Assembly: GCA_964629875.1 (NCBI GenBank)
Contig: CAZVRK010000018.1
Location: forward strand, 1 to 38,359
Reading direction: 5' to 3'
Source of the DNA: UBA3495 sp964629875
GTDB taxonomy: Bacteria; Chloroflexota; Dehalococcoidia; Lucifugimonadales; UBA3495
Length of the DNA stretch: 38,359 nucleotides
Shown: one piece after another, positions 1 through 8,567 of the stretch
How positions within the stretch are numbered: the first letter of the stretch is position 1
Layout of the letters: each line of letters opens with the position of its first letter
Notes under the pieces: model-generated
What the model was told of the DNA's origin: nothing
Seen by the model: only the letters and a program-made list of their open reading frames with translations
Database searches by the model: none
Program-made: the position numbers and the translations under genes

Positions 1-165
1 GAGTTGTTTGAATCTCTCAGTTTTGAATTGGAGAAGGCAATTTCTGAAAATGACGGGGGTTGGGACAGTGAAGACGCTATTAAGACAAAGGTCCGGCAAG
101 TTTCTCGCAGATTCTTACAAGATCAGGTCCGCAAACGACCTATGATAGTGTCTATCGTTTTATAG
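1..165 (+). CDS. rnj: Probable ribonuclease J, C-terminal end (5' partial)
   Basis: An open frame enters from the window edge and stops at TAG 163-165, leaving 54 residues. The end reads FLQDQVRKRPMIVSIVL, which resembles the conserved RNase J tail (R-R-P-M-I-hydrophobic). RNase J is a metallo-beta-lactamase/beta-CASP exo- and endoribonuclease for mRNA and rRNA processing. An FtsK/SpoIIIE gene follows on the same strand, an arrangement common in Actinobacteria and Chloroflexi, which supports the call. None of the catalytic domain is in the window, so the identification rests on this tail and the neighbour. Confidence 0.6.
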   Translation, partial: ELFESLSFELEKAISENDGGWDSEDAIKTKVRQVSRRFLQDQVRKRPMIVSIVL

Positions 166-360
166 CTCTATAAATCAGTTCCTCTTTTTATACACTGTGT
201 TGTCGTGTTAATGGCCGTACCAAATTCCAATTGCGTATGATTTATATGATCATGCCTCACTATTCATTACAAAAGACGTAGTTATTAGATAAATTTATGT
301 GAGTAATCATGGTATTTGGTTAGATATAATTGTCTCAACGTCGGAATCTGATCTAACCGT

Positions 361-2520
361 ATGCGAATTATGATATCTAAATTAACTACTATTGCAGATA
401 CTGCGTTTCTACTTGGTCTAGCCATATGTGCTGTATCCATTTACTTATTTATTCCTAGTTCCCATGAATGGGCCGCTCAGTCATTAGCGTTCGGATGGAT
501 ACCAGTGTTGGCTTGTTCATCGTTGTTCCTAGGATTATTACGTTATAAACCACGGTTCTTGGTGAAATATTGGAGATTTGTACTCTCGCTAGCTTCGGCC
601 TGCATTGTCGTTGTTGGAGCTTTGTCATTTATTTATGGTGACTATGGAATCCTTTCAAAGACTAGTTTTGGCGGGCAATGGGGGCAAAATGTGGCGGGTG
701 GTCACGTTGTTGTAACAGTTTTTCGATTGGCGTTATTGGCAGTGGTAATACCCCTTATATTCTATCCAAAGAAATATGCTCGCCTTTACCTGTCGATATT
801 AAAAACAATGTCGATTAAGTTATGGGAGTTATCGACAGTCGTCTTCAAAGTGCTTGTGCTTATATCAAAGCATTTAAGTATATACGTATACTATTTAGTG
901 AATAGCAGGCATCGAAAACTGCTGGTTAAGCGTTTTAGAAAATATATGTTGGGACCTAATGAACATGAAAAAGATATTGAGTATGACAAAGAAAATTCGC
1001 TAGACTTTACAGAAGTTGATAACGAATATCCTAACGTAGTACCTGAGACCGGCATTCCGTCAGAATTATCAAGGACCGACAGGATTCCTACAGATAGTTC
1101 CAAGAAAGGGTCGTCGGCTAAGTCCAAGTGGCGATTACCGTCTCTGAATCTTTTATCGACACCTGAGCCTTATTTAGCGCCAAAAGGATCCCTGGAGCAG
1201 ATGGCAGGGGAGATAGAAAGTGCTCTAGCCGATCACAGTGTTATGGTTGAGGTCAAAGATATCAAGGCAGGGCCTCGAATTGTTCGGTTCGGGCTAGTAC
1301 CTGGTTGGATTCCTAGGCGTGGAGATGCCAGCAAATCTGATGGAGAAGTCGAGCGTAGCCGAGTTAAAGTTCAAAGCATATTGACCAGAGAAAAAGACCT
1401 GGCACTAGCCTTAAAGACTCCATACTTGCGTATTGAAGCTCCGGTTCCAGGAGAGGCTTTGGTTGGCCTAGAGGTCCCAAATCCATCTCCCAGTAGGGTG
1501 TTATTGCGCCAAGTCATGGACTCTCAGGCTTTTAAAGCTATAACTAACAAAGGCGGATTGCCAATTGCTTTGGGTGAAGATACAGGTGGTAATCCAGTCG
1601 CTACAGATTTAGTAGGCCTTCCACATATGTTGATTGCTGGTGCGACTGGTAGTGGAAAAAGTGTTTGCATTAATTCTATAGTCGCCTCATTGTTGTTTAC
1701 CAAACCTCCAGATCAACTTAGAGTGCTCATGGTAGACCCAAAGAGGGTTGAACTGACACCCTTTAACGGGATTCCTCATTTGATCGCTCCAGTGATAGTC
1801 GATGTAGAGAAGGTAAATCCGGCTCTTCGTGCAATGATGAGGGAAATGTTCCTTAGATATAAATTGATGGAAGATATCGGAACGCGAAATATCGCAGGCT
1901 ATAACGCAAAATCTAAAGAAAAAATGCCGTACCTAGTATTAATTGTTGACGAATTAGCTGACTTGATGATGGTGGGTGGGTTTGAAATTGAACAGAATCT
2001 GGTTAGGTTGGCTCAACTAGGTAGAGCTACTGGTATACACTTAGTGTTAGCGACACAGAGACCTTCAGTAAATGTCGTTACGGGGTTATTAAAAGCAAAT
2101 ATTCCAGCACGCGTGGCTTTTGCTGTCGCGTCCCAAGTAGATTCTAGGGTGATCTTGGATACCGTCGGAGCAGAGAAGCTACTCGGTAAGGGAGATATGC
2201 TGCTATTAAACAATGACTCTCCCAAGTCACGACGTGTCCAAGGAACTTTAGTATACGATGAAGAAATAGACAGGGTAGTTGATTTCTGGAACAATCAGAA
2301 AGGGCCTCCTTTACCTGAAATTTCTATCGAAGATTCCGAAGACCTGGAGCCGGAAACAGACCACTTGGACTCACAAATGCTCAGTCAGGCCCGTGATCTA
2401 GCAATGACTAATCCTTATCTTTCCACTTCTGTATTAGAGAGGCGGCTTAAAATAGGAGGCCATAAAGCTGCTCAGATTATAGAAGCTCTAGAGGACGAAG
2501 GACTTGTGATTCCGCATTAG
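361..2520 (+). CDS. ftsK: FtsK/SpoIIIE family DNA translocase
   Basis: 719 aa, septum-anchored, ATP-driven double-stranded DNA pump for chromosome segregation at division. The N-terminus has about four membrane helices (roughly residues 13-31, 43-60, 73-92, 114-135). A charged linker (about 195-265) follows, then the alpha/beta motor. Walker A GATGSGKS is at 427-434 and Walker B LIVDE ends at D530-E531. A C-terminal winged-helix gamma domain (about 670-719, ending EDEGLVIPH) would read the KOPS/SRS orienting sequences. The linker is short compared with E. coli FtsK, as in SpoIIIE. ATG 361 has no clear Shine-Dalgarno; a second ATG at 370 is possible. A TATAAT at 325-330 may be the -10, but its -35 is poor. 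The upstream 195 nt hold nothing else recognisable. Confidence 0.96.
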   Translation: MRIMISKLTTIADTAFLLGLAICAVSIYLFIPSSHEWAAQSLAFGWIPVLACSSLFLGLLRYKPRFLVKYWRFVLSLASACIVVVGALSFIYGDYGILSKTSFGGQWGQNVAGGHVVVTVFRLALLAVVIPLIFYPKKYARLYLSILKTMSIKLWELSTVVFKVLVLISKHLSIYVYYLVNSRHRKLLVKRFRKYMLGPNEHEKDIEYDKENSLDFTEVDNEYPNVVPETGIPSELSRTDRIPTDSSKKGSSAKSKWRLPSLNLLSTPEPYLAPKGSLEQMAGEIESALADHSVMVEVKDIKAGPRIVRFGLVPGWIPRRGDASKSDGEVERSRVKVQSILTREKDLALALKTPYLRIEAPVPGEALVGLEVPNPSPSRVLLRQVMDSQAFKAITNKGGLPIALGEDTGGNPVATDLVGLPHMLIAGATGSGKSVCINSIVASLLFTKPPDQLRVLMVDPKRVELTPFNGIPHLIAPVIVDVEKVNPALRAMMREMFLRYKLMEDIGTRNIAGYNAKSKEKMPYLVLIVDELADLMMVGGFEIEQNLVRLAQLGRATGIHLVLATQRPSVNVVTGLLKANIPARVAFAVASQVDSRVILDTVGAEKLLGKGDMLLLNNDSPKSRRVQGTLVYDEEIDRVVDFWNNQKGPPLPEISIEDSEDLEPETDHLDSQMLSQARDLAMTNPYLSTSVLERRLKIGGHKAAQIIEALEDEGLVIPH

Positions 2521-2633
2521 TGTTAATGTAGTTGTCTGATCAATGATTTTAGAGTTTCCTTCGGTATTTGTGTATCTGGTATTATCTGTATTCACATTCC
2601 ATATAGATAACGTCCTTAGCATAAGGTGATAAG

Positions 2634-3278
2634 TTGATTATTGATCTTCATAATCACACGTATCCAAAATCAGATGACAGTTTTATTAGCCCTGATGAAT
2701 TAGTCATGAAGGCTAAGGATATCGGGCTTGATGGAATCTGTCTTACTGAACATGATTCCTTTTGGACAAGTGATGATATCAAGCTGCTATCTTCGAAACA
2801 CGATTTCTTAATTCTTCCTGGTGTGGAATTGAATACAGATGCAGGACATGTATTGGCATTTGGATTAGATCAATACGTTTTTGGTATGCATAAGCCAGAG
2901 TTTCTTGTCGATTTTATCAATGAACGAGAGGGCGCTCTGGTTGCAGCGCATCCGTACAGACGAAGATTTCTAGAAGAGCCGGGGCGTATACCTGAAGAGC
3001 GAGAACGTATGATGGATTCCGCATTAAAGGAGACTTTTCTCCATAAATGCAACGCAATAGAATCAGCAAACGGAAGGGGAAGCATTTCCGAGAACGCGTT
3101 CTCAGAAGACCTAGCACGTATGCTGCAGAAACCAATCACTGGTGGCAGTGATGCCCATCGGCTTGATCAGGTAGGTACTGCAGCTACACAATTCCAGGGT
3201 AACATAAACGGTATATGGGATCTGGTTAGAGAAATTCGAAGTGGGAACTTCGAGCCAATCAAGTTATCAGTATTGTAA
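2634..3278 (+). CDS. PHP domain metal-dependent phosphoesterase
   Basis: 214 aa. TTG start at 2634, four bases after AAGGTGA (2623-2629); the protein then begins MIIDLHNH. PHP metal-ligand motifs appear in order: D4-x-H6-x-H8, LTEHD, GVELN, AAHPYRR and GGSDAH near the C-terminus. The family includes YciV/RNase AM (3',5'-nucleotide and 5'-RNA phosphatases), histidinol phosphatases and polymerase PHP domains. The size fits the small stand-alone type, but the substrate cannot be read from sequence. It lies 113 nt after ftsK and 52 nt before an ABC ATPase on the same strand, so may be cotranscribed with the latter. Confidence 0.88.
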   Translation: MIIDLHNHTYPKSDDSFISPDELVMKAKDIGLDGICLTEHDSFWTSDDIKLLSSKHDFLILPGVELNTDAGHVLAFGLDQYVFGMHKPEFLVDFINEREGALVAAHPYRRRFLEEPGRIPEERERMMDSALKETFLHKCNAIESANGRGSISENAFSEDLARMLQKPITGGSDAHRLDQVGTAATQFQGNINGIWDLVREIRSGNFEPIKLSVL

Positions 3279-3330
3279 TGATGTAGTTGGTTTTCTTAAA
3301 TGGGTTGTAATGTCGACGGGGAGGAAAGCG

Positions 3331-3934
3331 ATGCGGGAGATTTTATCTGTTCAAGATTTGAACGTTCATTTCAGTACGTCAACTGGAGACGTAAAAGTCC
3401 TGAATGGCATTAGCTTTCAGCAGACTGAATCTCAAATTTATTGTATTGTCGGTGAAAATGGGTCAGGTAAAACTACTTTAGCCCTAGCCATCATGGGGTT
3501 GCTTCCAGAAACGGCCAAGATTGTAAGCGGTAGCATTAGTTTCCAGGGCGTAGATTTACTCAATGCCACTCATGCTGCTATGAACAGTATGCGCGGCAGA
3601 GATATTTCTATGGTGTTTCAGGACGCTCGGGCAGCACTAAATCCAGTTTTAACTATTGGGAAACAATTGGAAGAGGCGATATTTGCGCATAATGCCATGT
3701 CCAAAGAAAAAGGCCGGGCTTATTCCCTGGAAATCTTGTCTGAGTTAGGTTTGTCTAATCCTAAGAAGATTCTAGAGTCTTATCCCTTCAATCTGAGTGG
3801 GGGGATGTGCCAAAGGGTCATGCTAGCAGTATCACTAGTAAATAAGCCCAAACTTCTCATTGCAGACGAAGTGACGTCTGCTTTGGATGTAACATTACAG
3901 GCAGACGTATTGGACCGACTGAAGACACTTTGTA
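3331..3934 (+). CDS. Oligopeptide/nickel-type ABC transporter ATPase (3' partial, cut by gap)
   Basis: 201 residues are visible before the N run. Walker A GENGSGKTT is at 41-49, the ABC signature LSGGMCQRV starts at 155 and Walker B LLIADE ends at D179-E180, followed by VTSALD. The Q-loop region VFQDARAALNP is typical of the DppD/OppD branch. ATG 3331 is chosen because GGGGAGGA (3317-3324) sits just upstream; in-frame codons back to 3241 would overlap the PHP gene. Family members are about 320-340 aa, so roughly 120 or more residues lie in the gap. No permease or binding-protein gene is visible, so the substrate is unknown. Confidence 0.88.
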
Positions 3935-4034
3935 NNNNNNNNNNNNNNNNNNNNNNNNNNNNNNNNNNNNNNNNNNNNNNNNNNNNNNNNNNNNNNNNNN
4001 NNNNNNNNNNNNNNNNNNNNNNNNNNNNNNNNNN
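3935..4034. other. Assembly gap of 100 N
   Basis: Exactly 100 N, most likely a fixed-size placeholder. A plus-strand ABC ATPase enters from the left lacking about 120 C-terminal residues. A minus-strand holA lacks only its last few residues on the right. The two coding ends alone need well over 100 nt, so the real gap is larger and could contain whole genes. Confidence 0.97.
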
Positions 4035-5002
4035 ACATGTAGGGCGGTATCAGGATCTAATCTTCCTTCTTTAATAGCAAGATCTGCTTCAGTTAACGTT
4101 TCATAATGACGACGAATGTCATGATACGAACAACGTGCGGTTTGTGCTAAAGTTTTTTCTAGTACAAATTGTGAATTAAGTCTCAGACGAGTCGCGATTG
4201 CTTGTTTAGAAAACTTGCTGTCCAGTAAATCTTTAGTAAGTGTTATCAGGCGGAGTTGTCGATTTATCATAGCGAATATATAACCGGCATCTTGTCCTTC
4301 TCTATGTAATTCTTGAAGTAACTTTAAGGCGAGACCTGTACGCTGCTCAATGATAGCGTCTACAAATTGGAAGATACTGCTTTCTCTGATTTGCGACACG
4401 AGCTCTCGCACATGGCTTTCTTCTATAGTTTCTTCTTGAACGTATAGGCCTAGCTTGTCAAGTTCATTGTGCAGTGTCCATAGGTCGTTTCCAACCAAGT
4501 CAGCCAGTAATCTGATAGCTGTTGGGGTTATCTTGTAATGTTGTTGTTCTGAGCGGTTTTTTATCCAGCGCAGTAGATCATCGCGAACGGGTGTTGGTAA
4601 ATAATAAGATTGGCAGAGAGGCTCTAATATTTTTAGCAAAGGATTTGATTTGCCAATGTCGTAATCTATAAAAATAGTGTGAGTGGTGTCTGGCATATTT
4701 TGGAGAATGTCAGGTAGTTGATCCCATGATCCGACTTTAGTTCTTGATTTAGTGTTACGGGTTCTATTACCAGACCGATTACTATCTAATGTTCCCATTA
4801 AATTATCTATTACTACTAGTCGTACCGGATCTAAAAACGGTAATGCATAGCAGATGTTTCGCAATTCATCTAGGTTTGCATCGGGCGCTGAGATTTTGTG
4901 GTGATTTGAATCTAGGACAGTATCGTTCGTTATTTGAGATTCGATTTGCTTTAAACGTTCAGATACAAGAAATGTATCACCATATATCAGATAACCCGGC
5001 AT
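4035..5002 (-). CDS. holA: DNA polymerase III delta subunit (3' partial, cut by gap)
   Basis: 322 residues remain. Delta is the clamp-loader wrench that opens the DnaN ring. The N-terminus MPGYLIYGDTFLVSERL matches the delta opening, where most members have a 'Y-L-hydrophobic-x-G-x-(D/E)' strand. The helical middle (WTLHNELDKL, then IFQFVDAI) and the C-terminal LTEADLAIKEGRLDP are typical of delta domains II and III. The family is about 330-345 aa, so only a short tail is missing. The start is ATG 5002. It lies 68 nt after the methylmalonyl-CoA epimerase gene on the same strand and is probably the last gene of that operon, or has its own promoter. Confidence 0.9.
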
Positions 5003-5070
5003 TCGTAATTCTCTACTTATTTATTGAAATGAGCTTCTGGTATTGATTAATTTTACCGGTTTGCAATTTA

Positions 5071-5484
5071 TTATTGGTTTTCAACTAGCTCAGTTAATAC
5101 ACCAAAAACCGAAGCTGGATGGATAAAGGCAATCGTACCCGACAAGCCTTCTCTCGGAGATTGATCGATAAGACGAATATCATGATCTTTTAGTGTTTCA
5201 AGTTTTTGTGCTATGTCGGATACATTTAGAGCGAGATGATGTAGCCCTTCTCCTCTATTCTGTATGAATTTTCCAACAGGAGAGTCTGGGCTTAATGGTT
5301 CTAAGAGTTCAATTCTAGTCTGCCCTACTTCTATAAGCGTTGCTTTAACACCTTGATCGTCGATCTGTTCAATCTCACATGGCGGAGCGTCGAACACATT
5401 TGTGAACATTTCAACGGCTTTCTCTATGTCTGTTACTGCTATACCGATATGGTCTAAATGATTGATGTTGCATGCTTCGGGCAC
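5071..5484 (-). CDS. mce: Methylmalonyl-CoA epimerase
   Basis: 137 aa, the usual length. It interconverts (2S)- and (2R)-methylmalonyl-CoA in propionate metabolism. This is a vicinal-oxygen-chelate (glyoxalase) fold: the first module carries metal ligand H12 (DHIGIAV), the second begins GLHHLALNV (H82/H83) and ends with the acidic ligand E132 (VLTELVE). The start is GTG 5484, supported by a perfect AGGAGG at 5491-5496 with a 6-nt spacer. It sits 29 nt after the acyl-CoA dehydrogenase and downstream of the mutase, so the pathway context agrees with the family call. Confidence 0.93.
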   Translation of the reverse strand: MPEACNINHLDHIGIAVTDIEKAVEMFTNVFDAPPCEIEQIDDQGVKATLIEVGQTRIELLEPLSPDSPVGKFIQNRGEGLHHLALNVSDIAQKLETLKDHDIRLIDQSPREGLSGTIAFIHPASVFGVLTELVENQ

Positions 5485-5513
5485 GCTTGGCCTCCTGCGT
5501 TTAAAATTTCCGG

Positions 5514-6668
5514 TCAGTTAGAATACTGGTTTAGCACGTGTCGCGCTATTACTAACCTCTGAACTTCGGATGTACCTTCATAGATAGTGGTCACTCTAGC
5601 GTCTCTGAATAAACGCTCTACTGGCGCATCTTTGAAATAACCGTAGCCACCGTGCACTTGCAGCGCTTGTGACGAGACATTGACACACATTTCAGATGCA
5701 AGTAATTTTGCCATTGACGCTTCAGTGTGAAAGGGCATGTTTTCGTCCTTCAAAGTGGCTGCTTCCATAGTTATAGATCGAGAAGCATGAACTTGGGTAG
5801 CCATGTCAGCTATCATGAACTGTATTGCTTGGTGGTTAGCTATAGGTTTGCCGAATGTCTCTCTCTGTTGTGCATATCTAACGGCATGTTCGAGAGCGGC
5901 TTGCCCAATTCCTACGCATTGTGCTGCTACGACTATTCTACTAGTATCAAGGATGTCCATAGCGTATTTGAAACCTTCTCCTTCTTCTCCCAGTAAATTA
6001 TGTGCTGGTACAGGAGTGTTTTGGAAAACCACTTCATTGGTTCCTGAACCTCTGATGCCCATTTTCCCTTTTTGGGGATTAATTTGAAGGCCTGGAGACT
6101 CTTTTGGTACAACAAATGCGCTAATCCCTTTGTGACCTTTTGATCTGTCTACTGTCGCAAATACAACTATTGATTCCGCAACTTCAGCGTTGGTTATGAA
6201 TACTTTCGAGCCGTTTAAGAAATACGTCCCGTCTTTCTCTGTGGCGGTTGTTTGCAATGCTGCTGCGTCCGAACCACCATCGGGTTCAGTCAATGCCCAT
6301 GCTGCTACACCCTTTCCACTTGCTAGAGGTGGGACCAATCTTAGCTTTTGTTCCTCATTTCCAAACCGATAAATAGTGGACGTACCAAGGGATAGATGGG
6401 CTATCAGTGTTGTACTAGCCGATACATCACCGCGAGCTGTTTCAGAAGCTGCAATGACGGCTTGCCTGTATCCTCCCCCGCTTCCACCGTACTTTGAGTC
6501 TATGCCTATACCAGTTAACCCGAGCTTGCCTAAGCCGTCCCAGTTCTCCCATGAGAATTCTTCCTTTTCATCTACTTCCTGTGCTCTTGGTGCTAGTTCC
6601 CTATCAGCGAAATCACGCACCAGGCTCTGTAGCATGCGCTCTTCTTCATTTAGTATCTGCGTAGTCAT
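5514..6668 (-). CDS. Acyl-CoA dehydrogenase
   Basis: 384 aa FAD enzyme that introduces a 2,3 double bond into acyl-CoA and passes electrons to ETF. All family landmarks are present: N-terminal helical domain, AWALTEPDGGSDAA in the FAD/substrate region, the beta domain with MGIRGSGTNEV, and the C-terminal YGYFKDAPVERLFRDARV then IYEGTSEVQ, whose Glu is the catalytic base in short-chain and butyryl-CoA type dehydrogenases. ATG 6668 is preferred because GGAG lies about 6 nt upstream; an in-frame TTG at 6680 would add MEYY. Chain-length preference is not readable. Its place between mutase and epimerase suggests branched- or odd-chain acyl-CoA oxidation feeding propionyl-CoA. Confidence 0.93.
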   Translation of the reverse strand: MTTQILNEEERMLQSLVRDFADRELAPRAQEVDEKEEFSWENWDGLGKLGLTGIGIDSKYGGSGGGYRQAVIAASETARGDVSASTTLIAHLSLGTSTIYRFGNEEQKLRLVPPLASGKGVAAWALTEPDGGSDAAALQTTATEKDGTYFLNGSKVFITNAEVAESIVVFATVDRSKGHKGISAFVVPKESPGLQINPQKGKMGIRGSGTNEVVFQNTPVPAHNLLGEEGEGFKYAMDILDTSRIVVAAQCVGIGQAALEHAVRYAQQRETFGKPIANHQAIQFMIADMATQVHASRSITMEAATLKDENMPFHTEASMAKLLASEMCVNVSSQALQVHGGYGYFKDAPVERLFRDARVTTIYEGTSEVQRLVIARHVLNQYSN

Positions 6669-6702
6669 GTAATACTCCAATGTTTCGAATGAGAAAATTT
6701 AT

Positions 6703-8361
6703 TTATATAGAGGATATTTCAGTTTGTTCTCCAAACACCTCTCTGAAAACTTGTGATATCTCACCAAGAGTGCAGTAGTTTTCAATGCAATCAAGTATAG
6801 CTGGCACGGTATTTGCATCTGTTGCAGCTATCGATCTGAGGTTAGATAACATCTGGGATACAGCCTTGTTATCCCTGCGCTCCCTGAGGCTTTTTAACCT
6901 GTCTATTTGCTCTGACACTGCTTTTGTATCAACCTTCAGAAGTCCGGCAATTGGGGGTGTTTCAGTGACATATTGGTTTACCCCAACGACTATCCGCTCT
7001 TCTGAGTCGATCTCTACTTGATGTTTATATGCGGATTCTCCGATCTCCCGCATTTGATAGCCTTGTTCAATAGCGCTTACAGCTCCACCTAGGTCATCAA
7101 TTTTGTTGATCTCATCGAAGGTCGCTGTTTCCAATCTATCAGTTAGATTTTCAATGTAATAGGATCCACCTAATGGATCAACGACATCGGTTATGCCTGT
7201 TTCATGAGCGATTATCTGCTGTGTTCTCAGGGAGAGTTGAGCGGATTCTTCTGTCGGTAGGCTCAACGCCTCGTCCTTAGAATTTACGTGGAGTGATTGA
7301 GTTCCTCCGAGCACAGCGGCTAGGCCCTGTATGGTACTACGGACGATATTGTTATCTGGTTGTTGAGCGGTAAGGGTTACCCCTGCTGTCTGTGTGTGGA
7401 AACGCAAAGCTATTGAGCGAGGATTCTTGGCTTTAAACCTTTCAGACATTATCTTCGCCCATATTCTCCTAGCAGCCCTAAATTTAGCTACTTCTTCTAA
7501 GAGGTTATTCTGCGAGACAAAGAAGAAGGATATTCGGGGTGCAAAGTCGTCCACGTCCAGACCTGCCTCAATTGCTGACTCAACATATGCTATAGCATTA
7601 GAAAAAGTAAAAGCCAGTTCTTGTACTGCGGTGGCTCCCGCTTCCCTCATGTGATAACCGCTTATGCTGATGCTATTCCAACGCGGTATATTCTCTGAAC
7701 AGTATTTGAATATATCCACAACTAGTTTCATAGATGGAATGGGTGGGTAAGAATAAGTGCCTCTGGCGATATATTCTTTCAATATATCGTTTTGTAGGGT
7801 TCCGCTGAGTTTGTCCTGTGGTACTCCTTGTCGTTTGGCAGCGGCTATGTACAAGCACAGGAGGATACTAGCAGTGCTGTTAATAGTCATAGAAGTGCTG
7901 ACTTGGTCTAGAGGTATGGAATCTAATAGAATTTCCATATCTTCTAGGGAAGATATGGGAACCCCGACCTTGCCAACTTCTCCAGTGGAGAAGGGGTGAT
8001 CTGAGTCGTAACCAATTTGAGTGGGGAGGTCGAACGCAACGGATAACCCAGTTTGGCCTTGCTCTAATAGATACTTAAATCTCTCATTGGTATCTTTGGC
8101 GGTGGAATACCCCGAATATTGCCGCATAGTCCATAGCCGCCCCCTGTACATGCTCGCTTGGACGCCTCTCGTATATGGGTATTCGCCGGGAAAGCCAAGA
8201 TTATCAATGTACGATGATGAAGTTTGGTCGGTATCTTCTACTGAATACACGGCATCAATTTCCAACCCGCTATCGGTAGTAAAGCGGTCTGATGATTCAC
8301 CGAAGCGTTCAATGGATGGTTTCAGTGTATCTTGTTCCCATTCTTTCTTGTTTCGCGCCAT
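6703..8361 (-). CDS. mcmA1: Methylmalonyl-CoA mutase, large (catalytic) subunit without B12 domain
   Basis: 552 aa, covering only the TIM-barrel acyl-CoA half; the C-terminal cobalamin-binding domain of single-chain mutases is absent and must be a separate protein outside the window. Specificity residues can be aligned to P. shermanii mutase: Y82 in TMRQYSGYSTA (Y89), R200 in EYIARGTY (R207) and H237 in SGYHMREAGAT (H244). Isobutyryl-CoA mutase has Phe and Gln at the first two positions, so methylmalonyl-CoA is the expected substrate. The sequence ends LGEISQVFREVFGE, like split subunits. It is first in the operon mcm-acd-mce-holA, with a 34-nt gap to the dehydrogenase. Confidence 0.93.
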   Translation of the reverse strand: MARNKKEWEQDTLKPSIERFGESSDRFTTDSGLEIDAVYSVEDTDQTSSSYIDNLGFPGEYPYTRGVQASMYRGRLWTMRQYSGYSTAKDTNERFKYLLEQGQTGLSVAFDLPTQIGYDSDHPFSTGEVGKVGVPISSLEDMEILLDSIPLDQVSTSMTINSTASILLCLYIAAAKRQGVPQDKLSGTLQNDILKEYIARGTYSYPPIPSMKLVVDIFKYCSENIPRWNSISISGYHMREAGATAVQELAFTFSNAIAYVESAIEAGLDVDDFAPRISFFFVSQNNLLEEVAKFRAARRIWAKIMSERFKAKNPRSIALRFHTQTAGVTLTAQQPDNNIVRSTIQGLAAVLGGTQSLHVNSKDEALSLPTEESAQLSLRTQQIIAHETGITDVVDPLGGSYYIENLTDRLETATFDEINKIDDLGGAVSAIEQGYQMREIGESAYKHQVEIDSEERIVVGVNQYVTETPPIAGLLKVDTKAVSEQIDRLKSLRERRDNKAVSQMLSNLRSIAATDANTVPAILDCIENYCTLGEISQVFREVFGEQTEISSI

Positions 8362-8397
8362 TATCTATCACGCTATTGATGTTATTGATGATTTGCT

Positions 8398-8427
8398 ATT
8401 GTATCTTCAATACCTATGGACACTCAA
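8398..8427 (-). promoter_or_regulatory. Probable sigma-70 type promoter of the mutase operon
   Basis: Read on the minus strand: TTGAGT (8427-8422), 18-nt spacer, TACAAT (8403-8398), with transcription starting about 30 nt before ATG 8361. It diverges from the yvcK promoter in the same 206-nt intergenic region. Identified by eye against the sigma-70 consensus. Confidence 0.5.
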
Positions 8428-8493
8428 CCCAATAGTTATATCTAAGTAAGTGCAAGTAATAAGAAAATGTAGGAATTCTCAAAATAGTTTTCC

Positions 8494-8523
8494 TTGACAC
8501 TTCAAAAATACCGTTTCTATACT
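8494..8523 (+). promoter_or_regulatory. Strong sigma-70 type promoter of yvcK
   Basis: TTGACA (8494-8499), 18-nt spacer, TATACT (8518-8523); both boxes are near consensus. The predicted start is about 8530, giving a leader of about 38 nt before ATG 8568. It is the best promoter match I see in the window. Confidence 0.7.
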
Positions 8524-8567
8524 ACGCAAATCGAAAATTAATAGTTTTTAGGGTTTAATATTTATTC

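Noticed and set aside
3241..3330. Longer N-terminus for the ABC ATPase
   Set aside because: It would overlap the PHP gene end and add a sequence unlike the family; GGGGAGGA directly before ATG 3331 decides the start.
3857..4074. Open frames reading through the first N run on both strands
   Set aside because: They exist only because N runs contain no stop codons; the real genes end inside the gap.
6703..8361. Isobutyryl-CoA mutase instead of methylmalonyl-CoA mutase
   Set aside because: Overall sequence resembles both, but the diagnostic Tyr (Y82) and Arg (R200) are those of methylmalonyl-CoA mutase, and an epimerase gene is in the operon.
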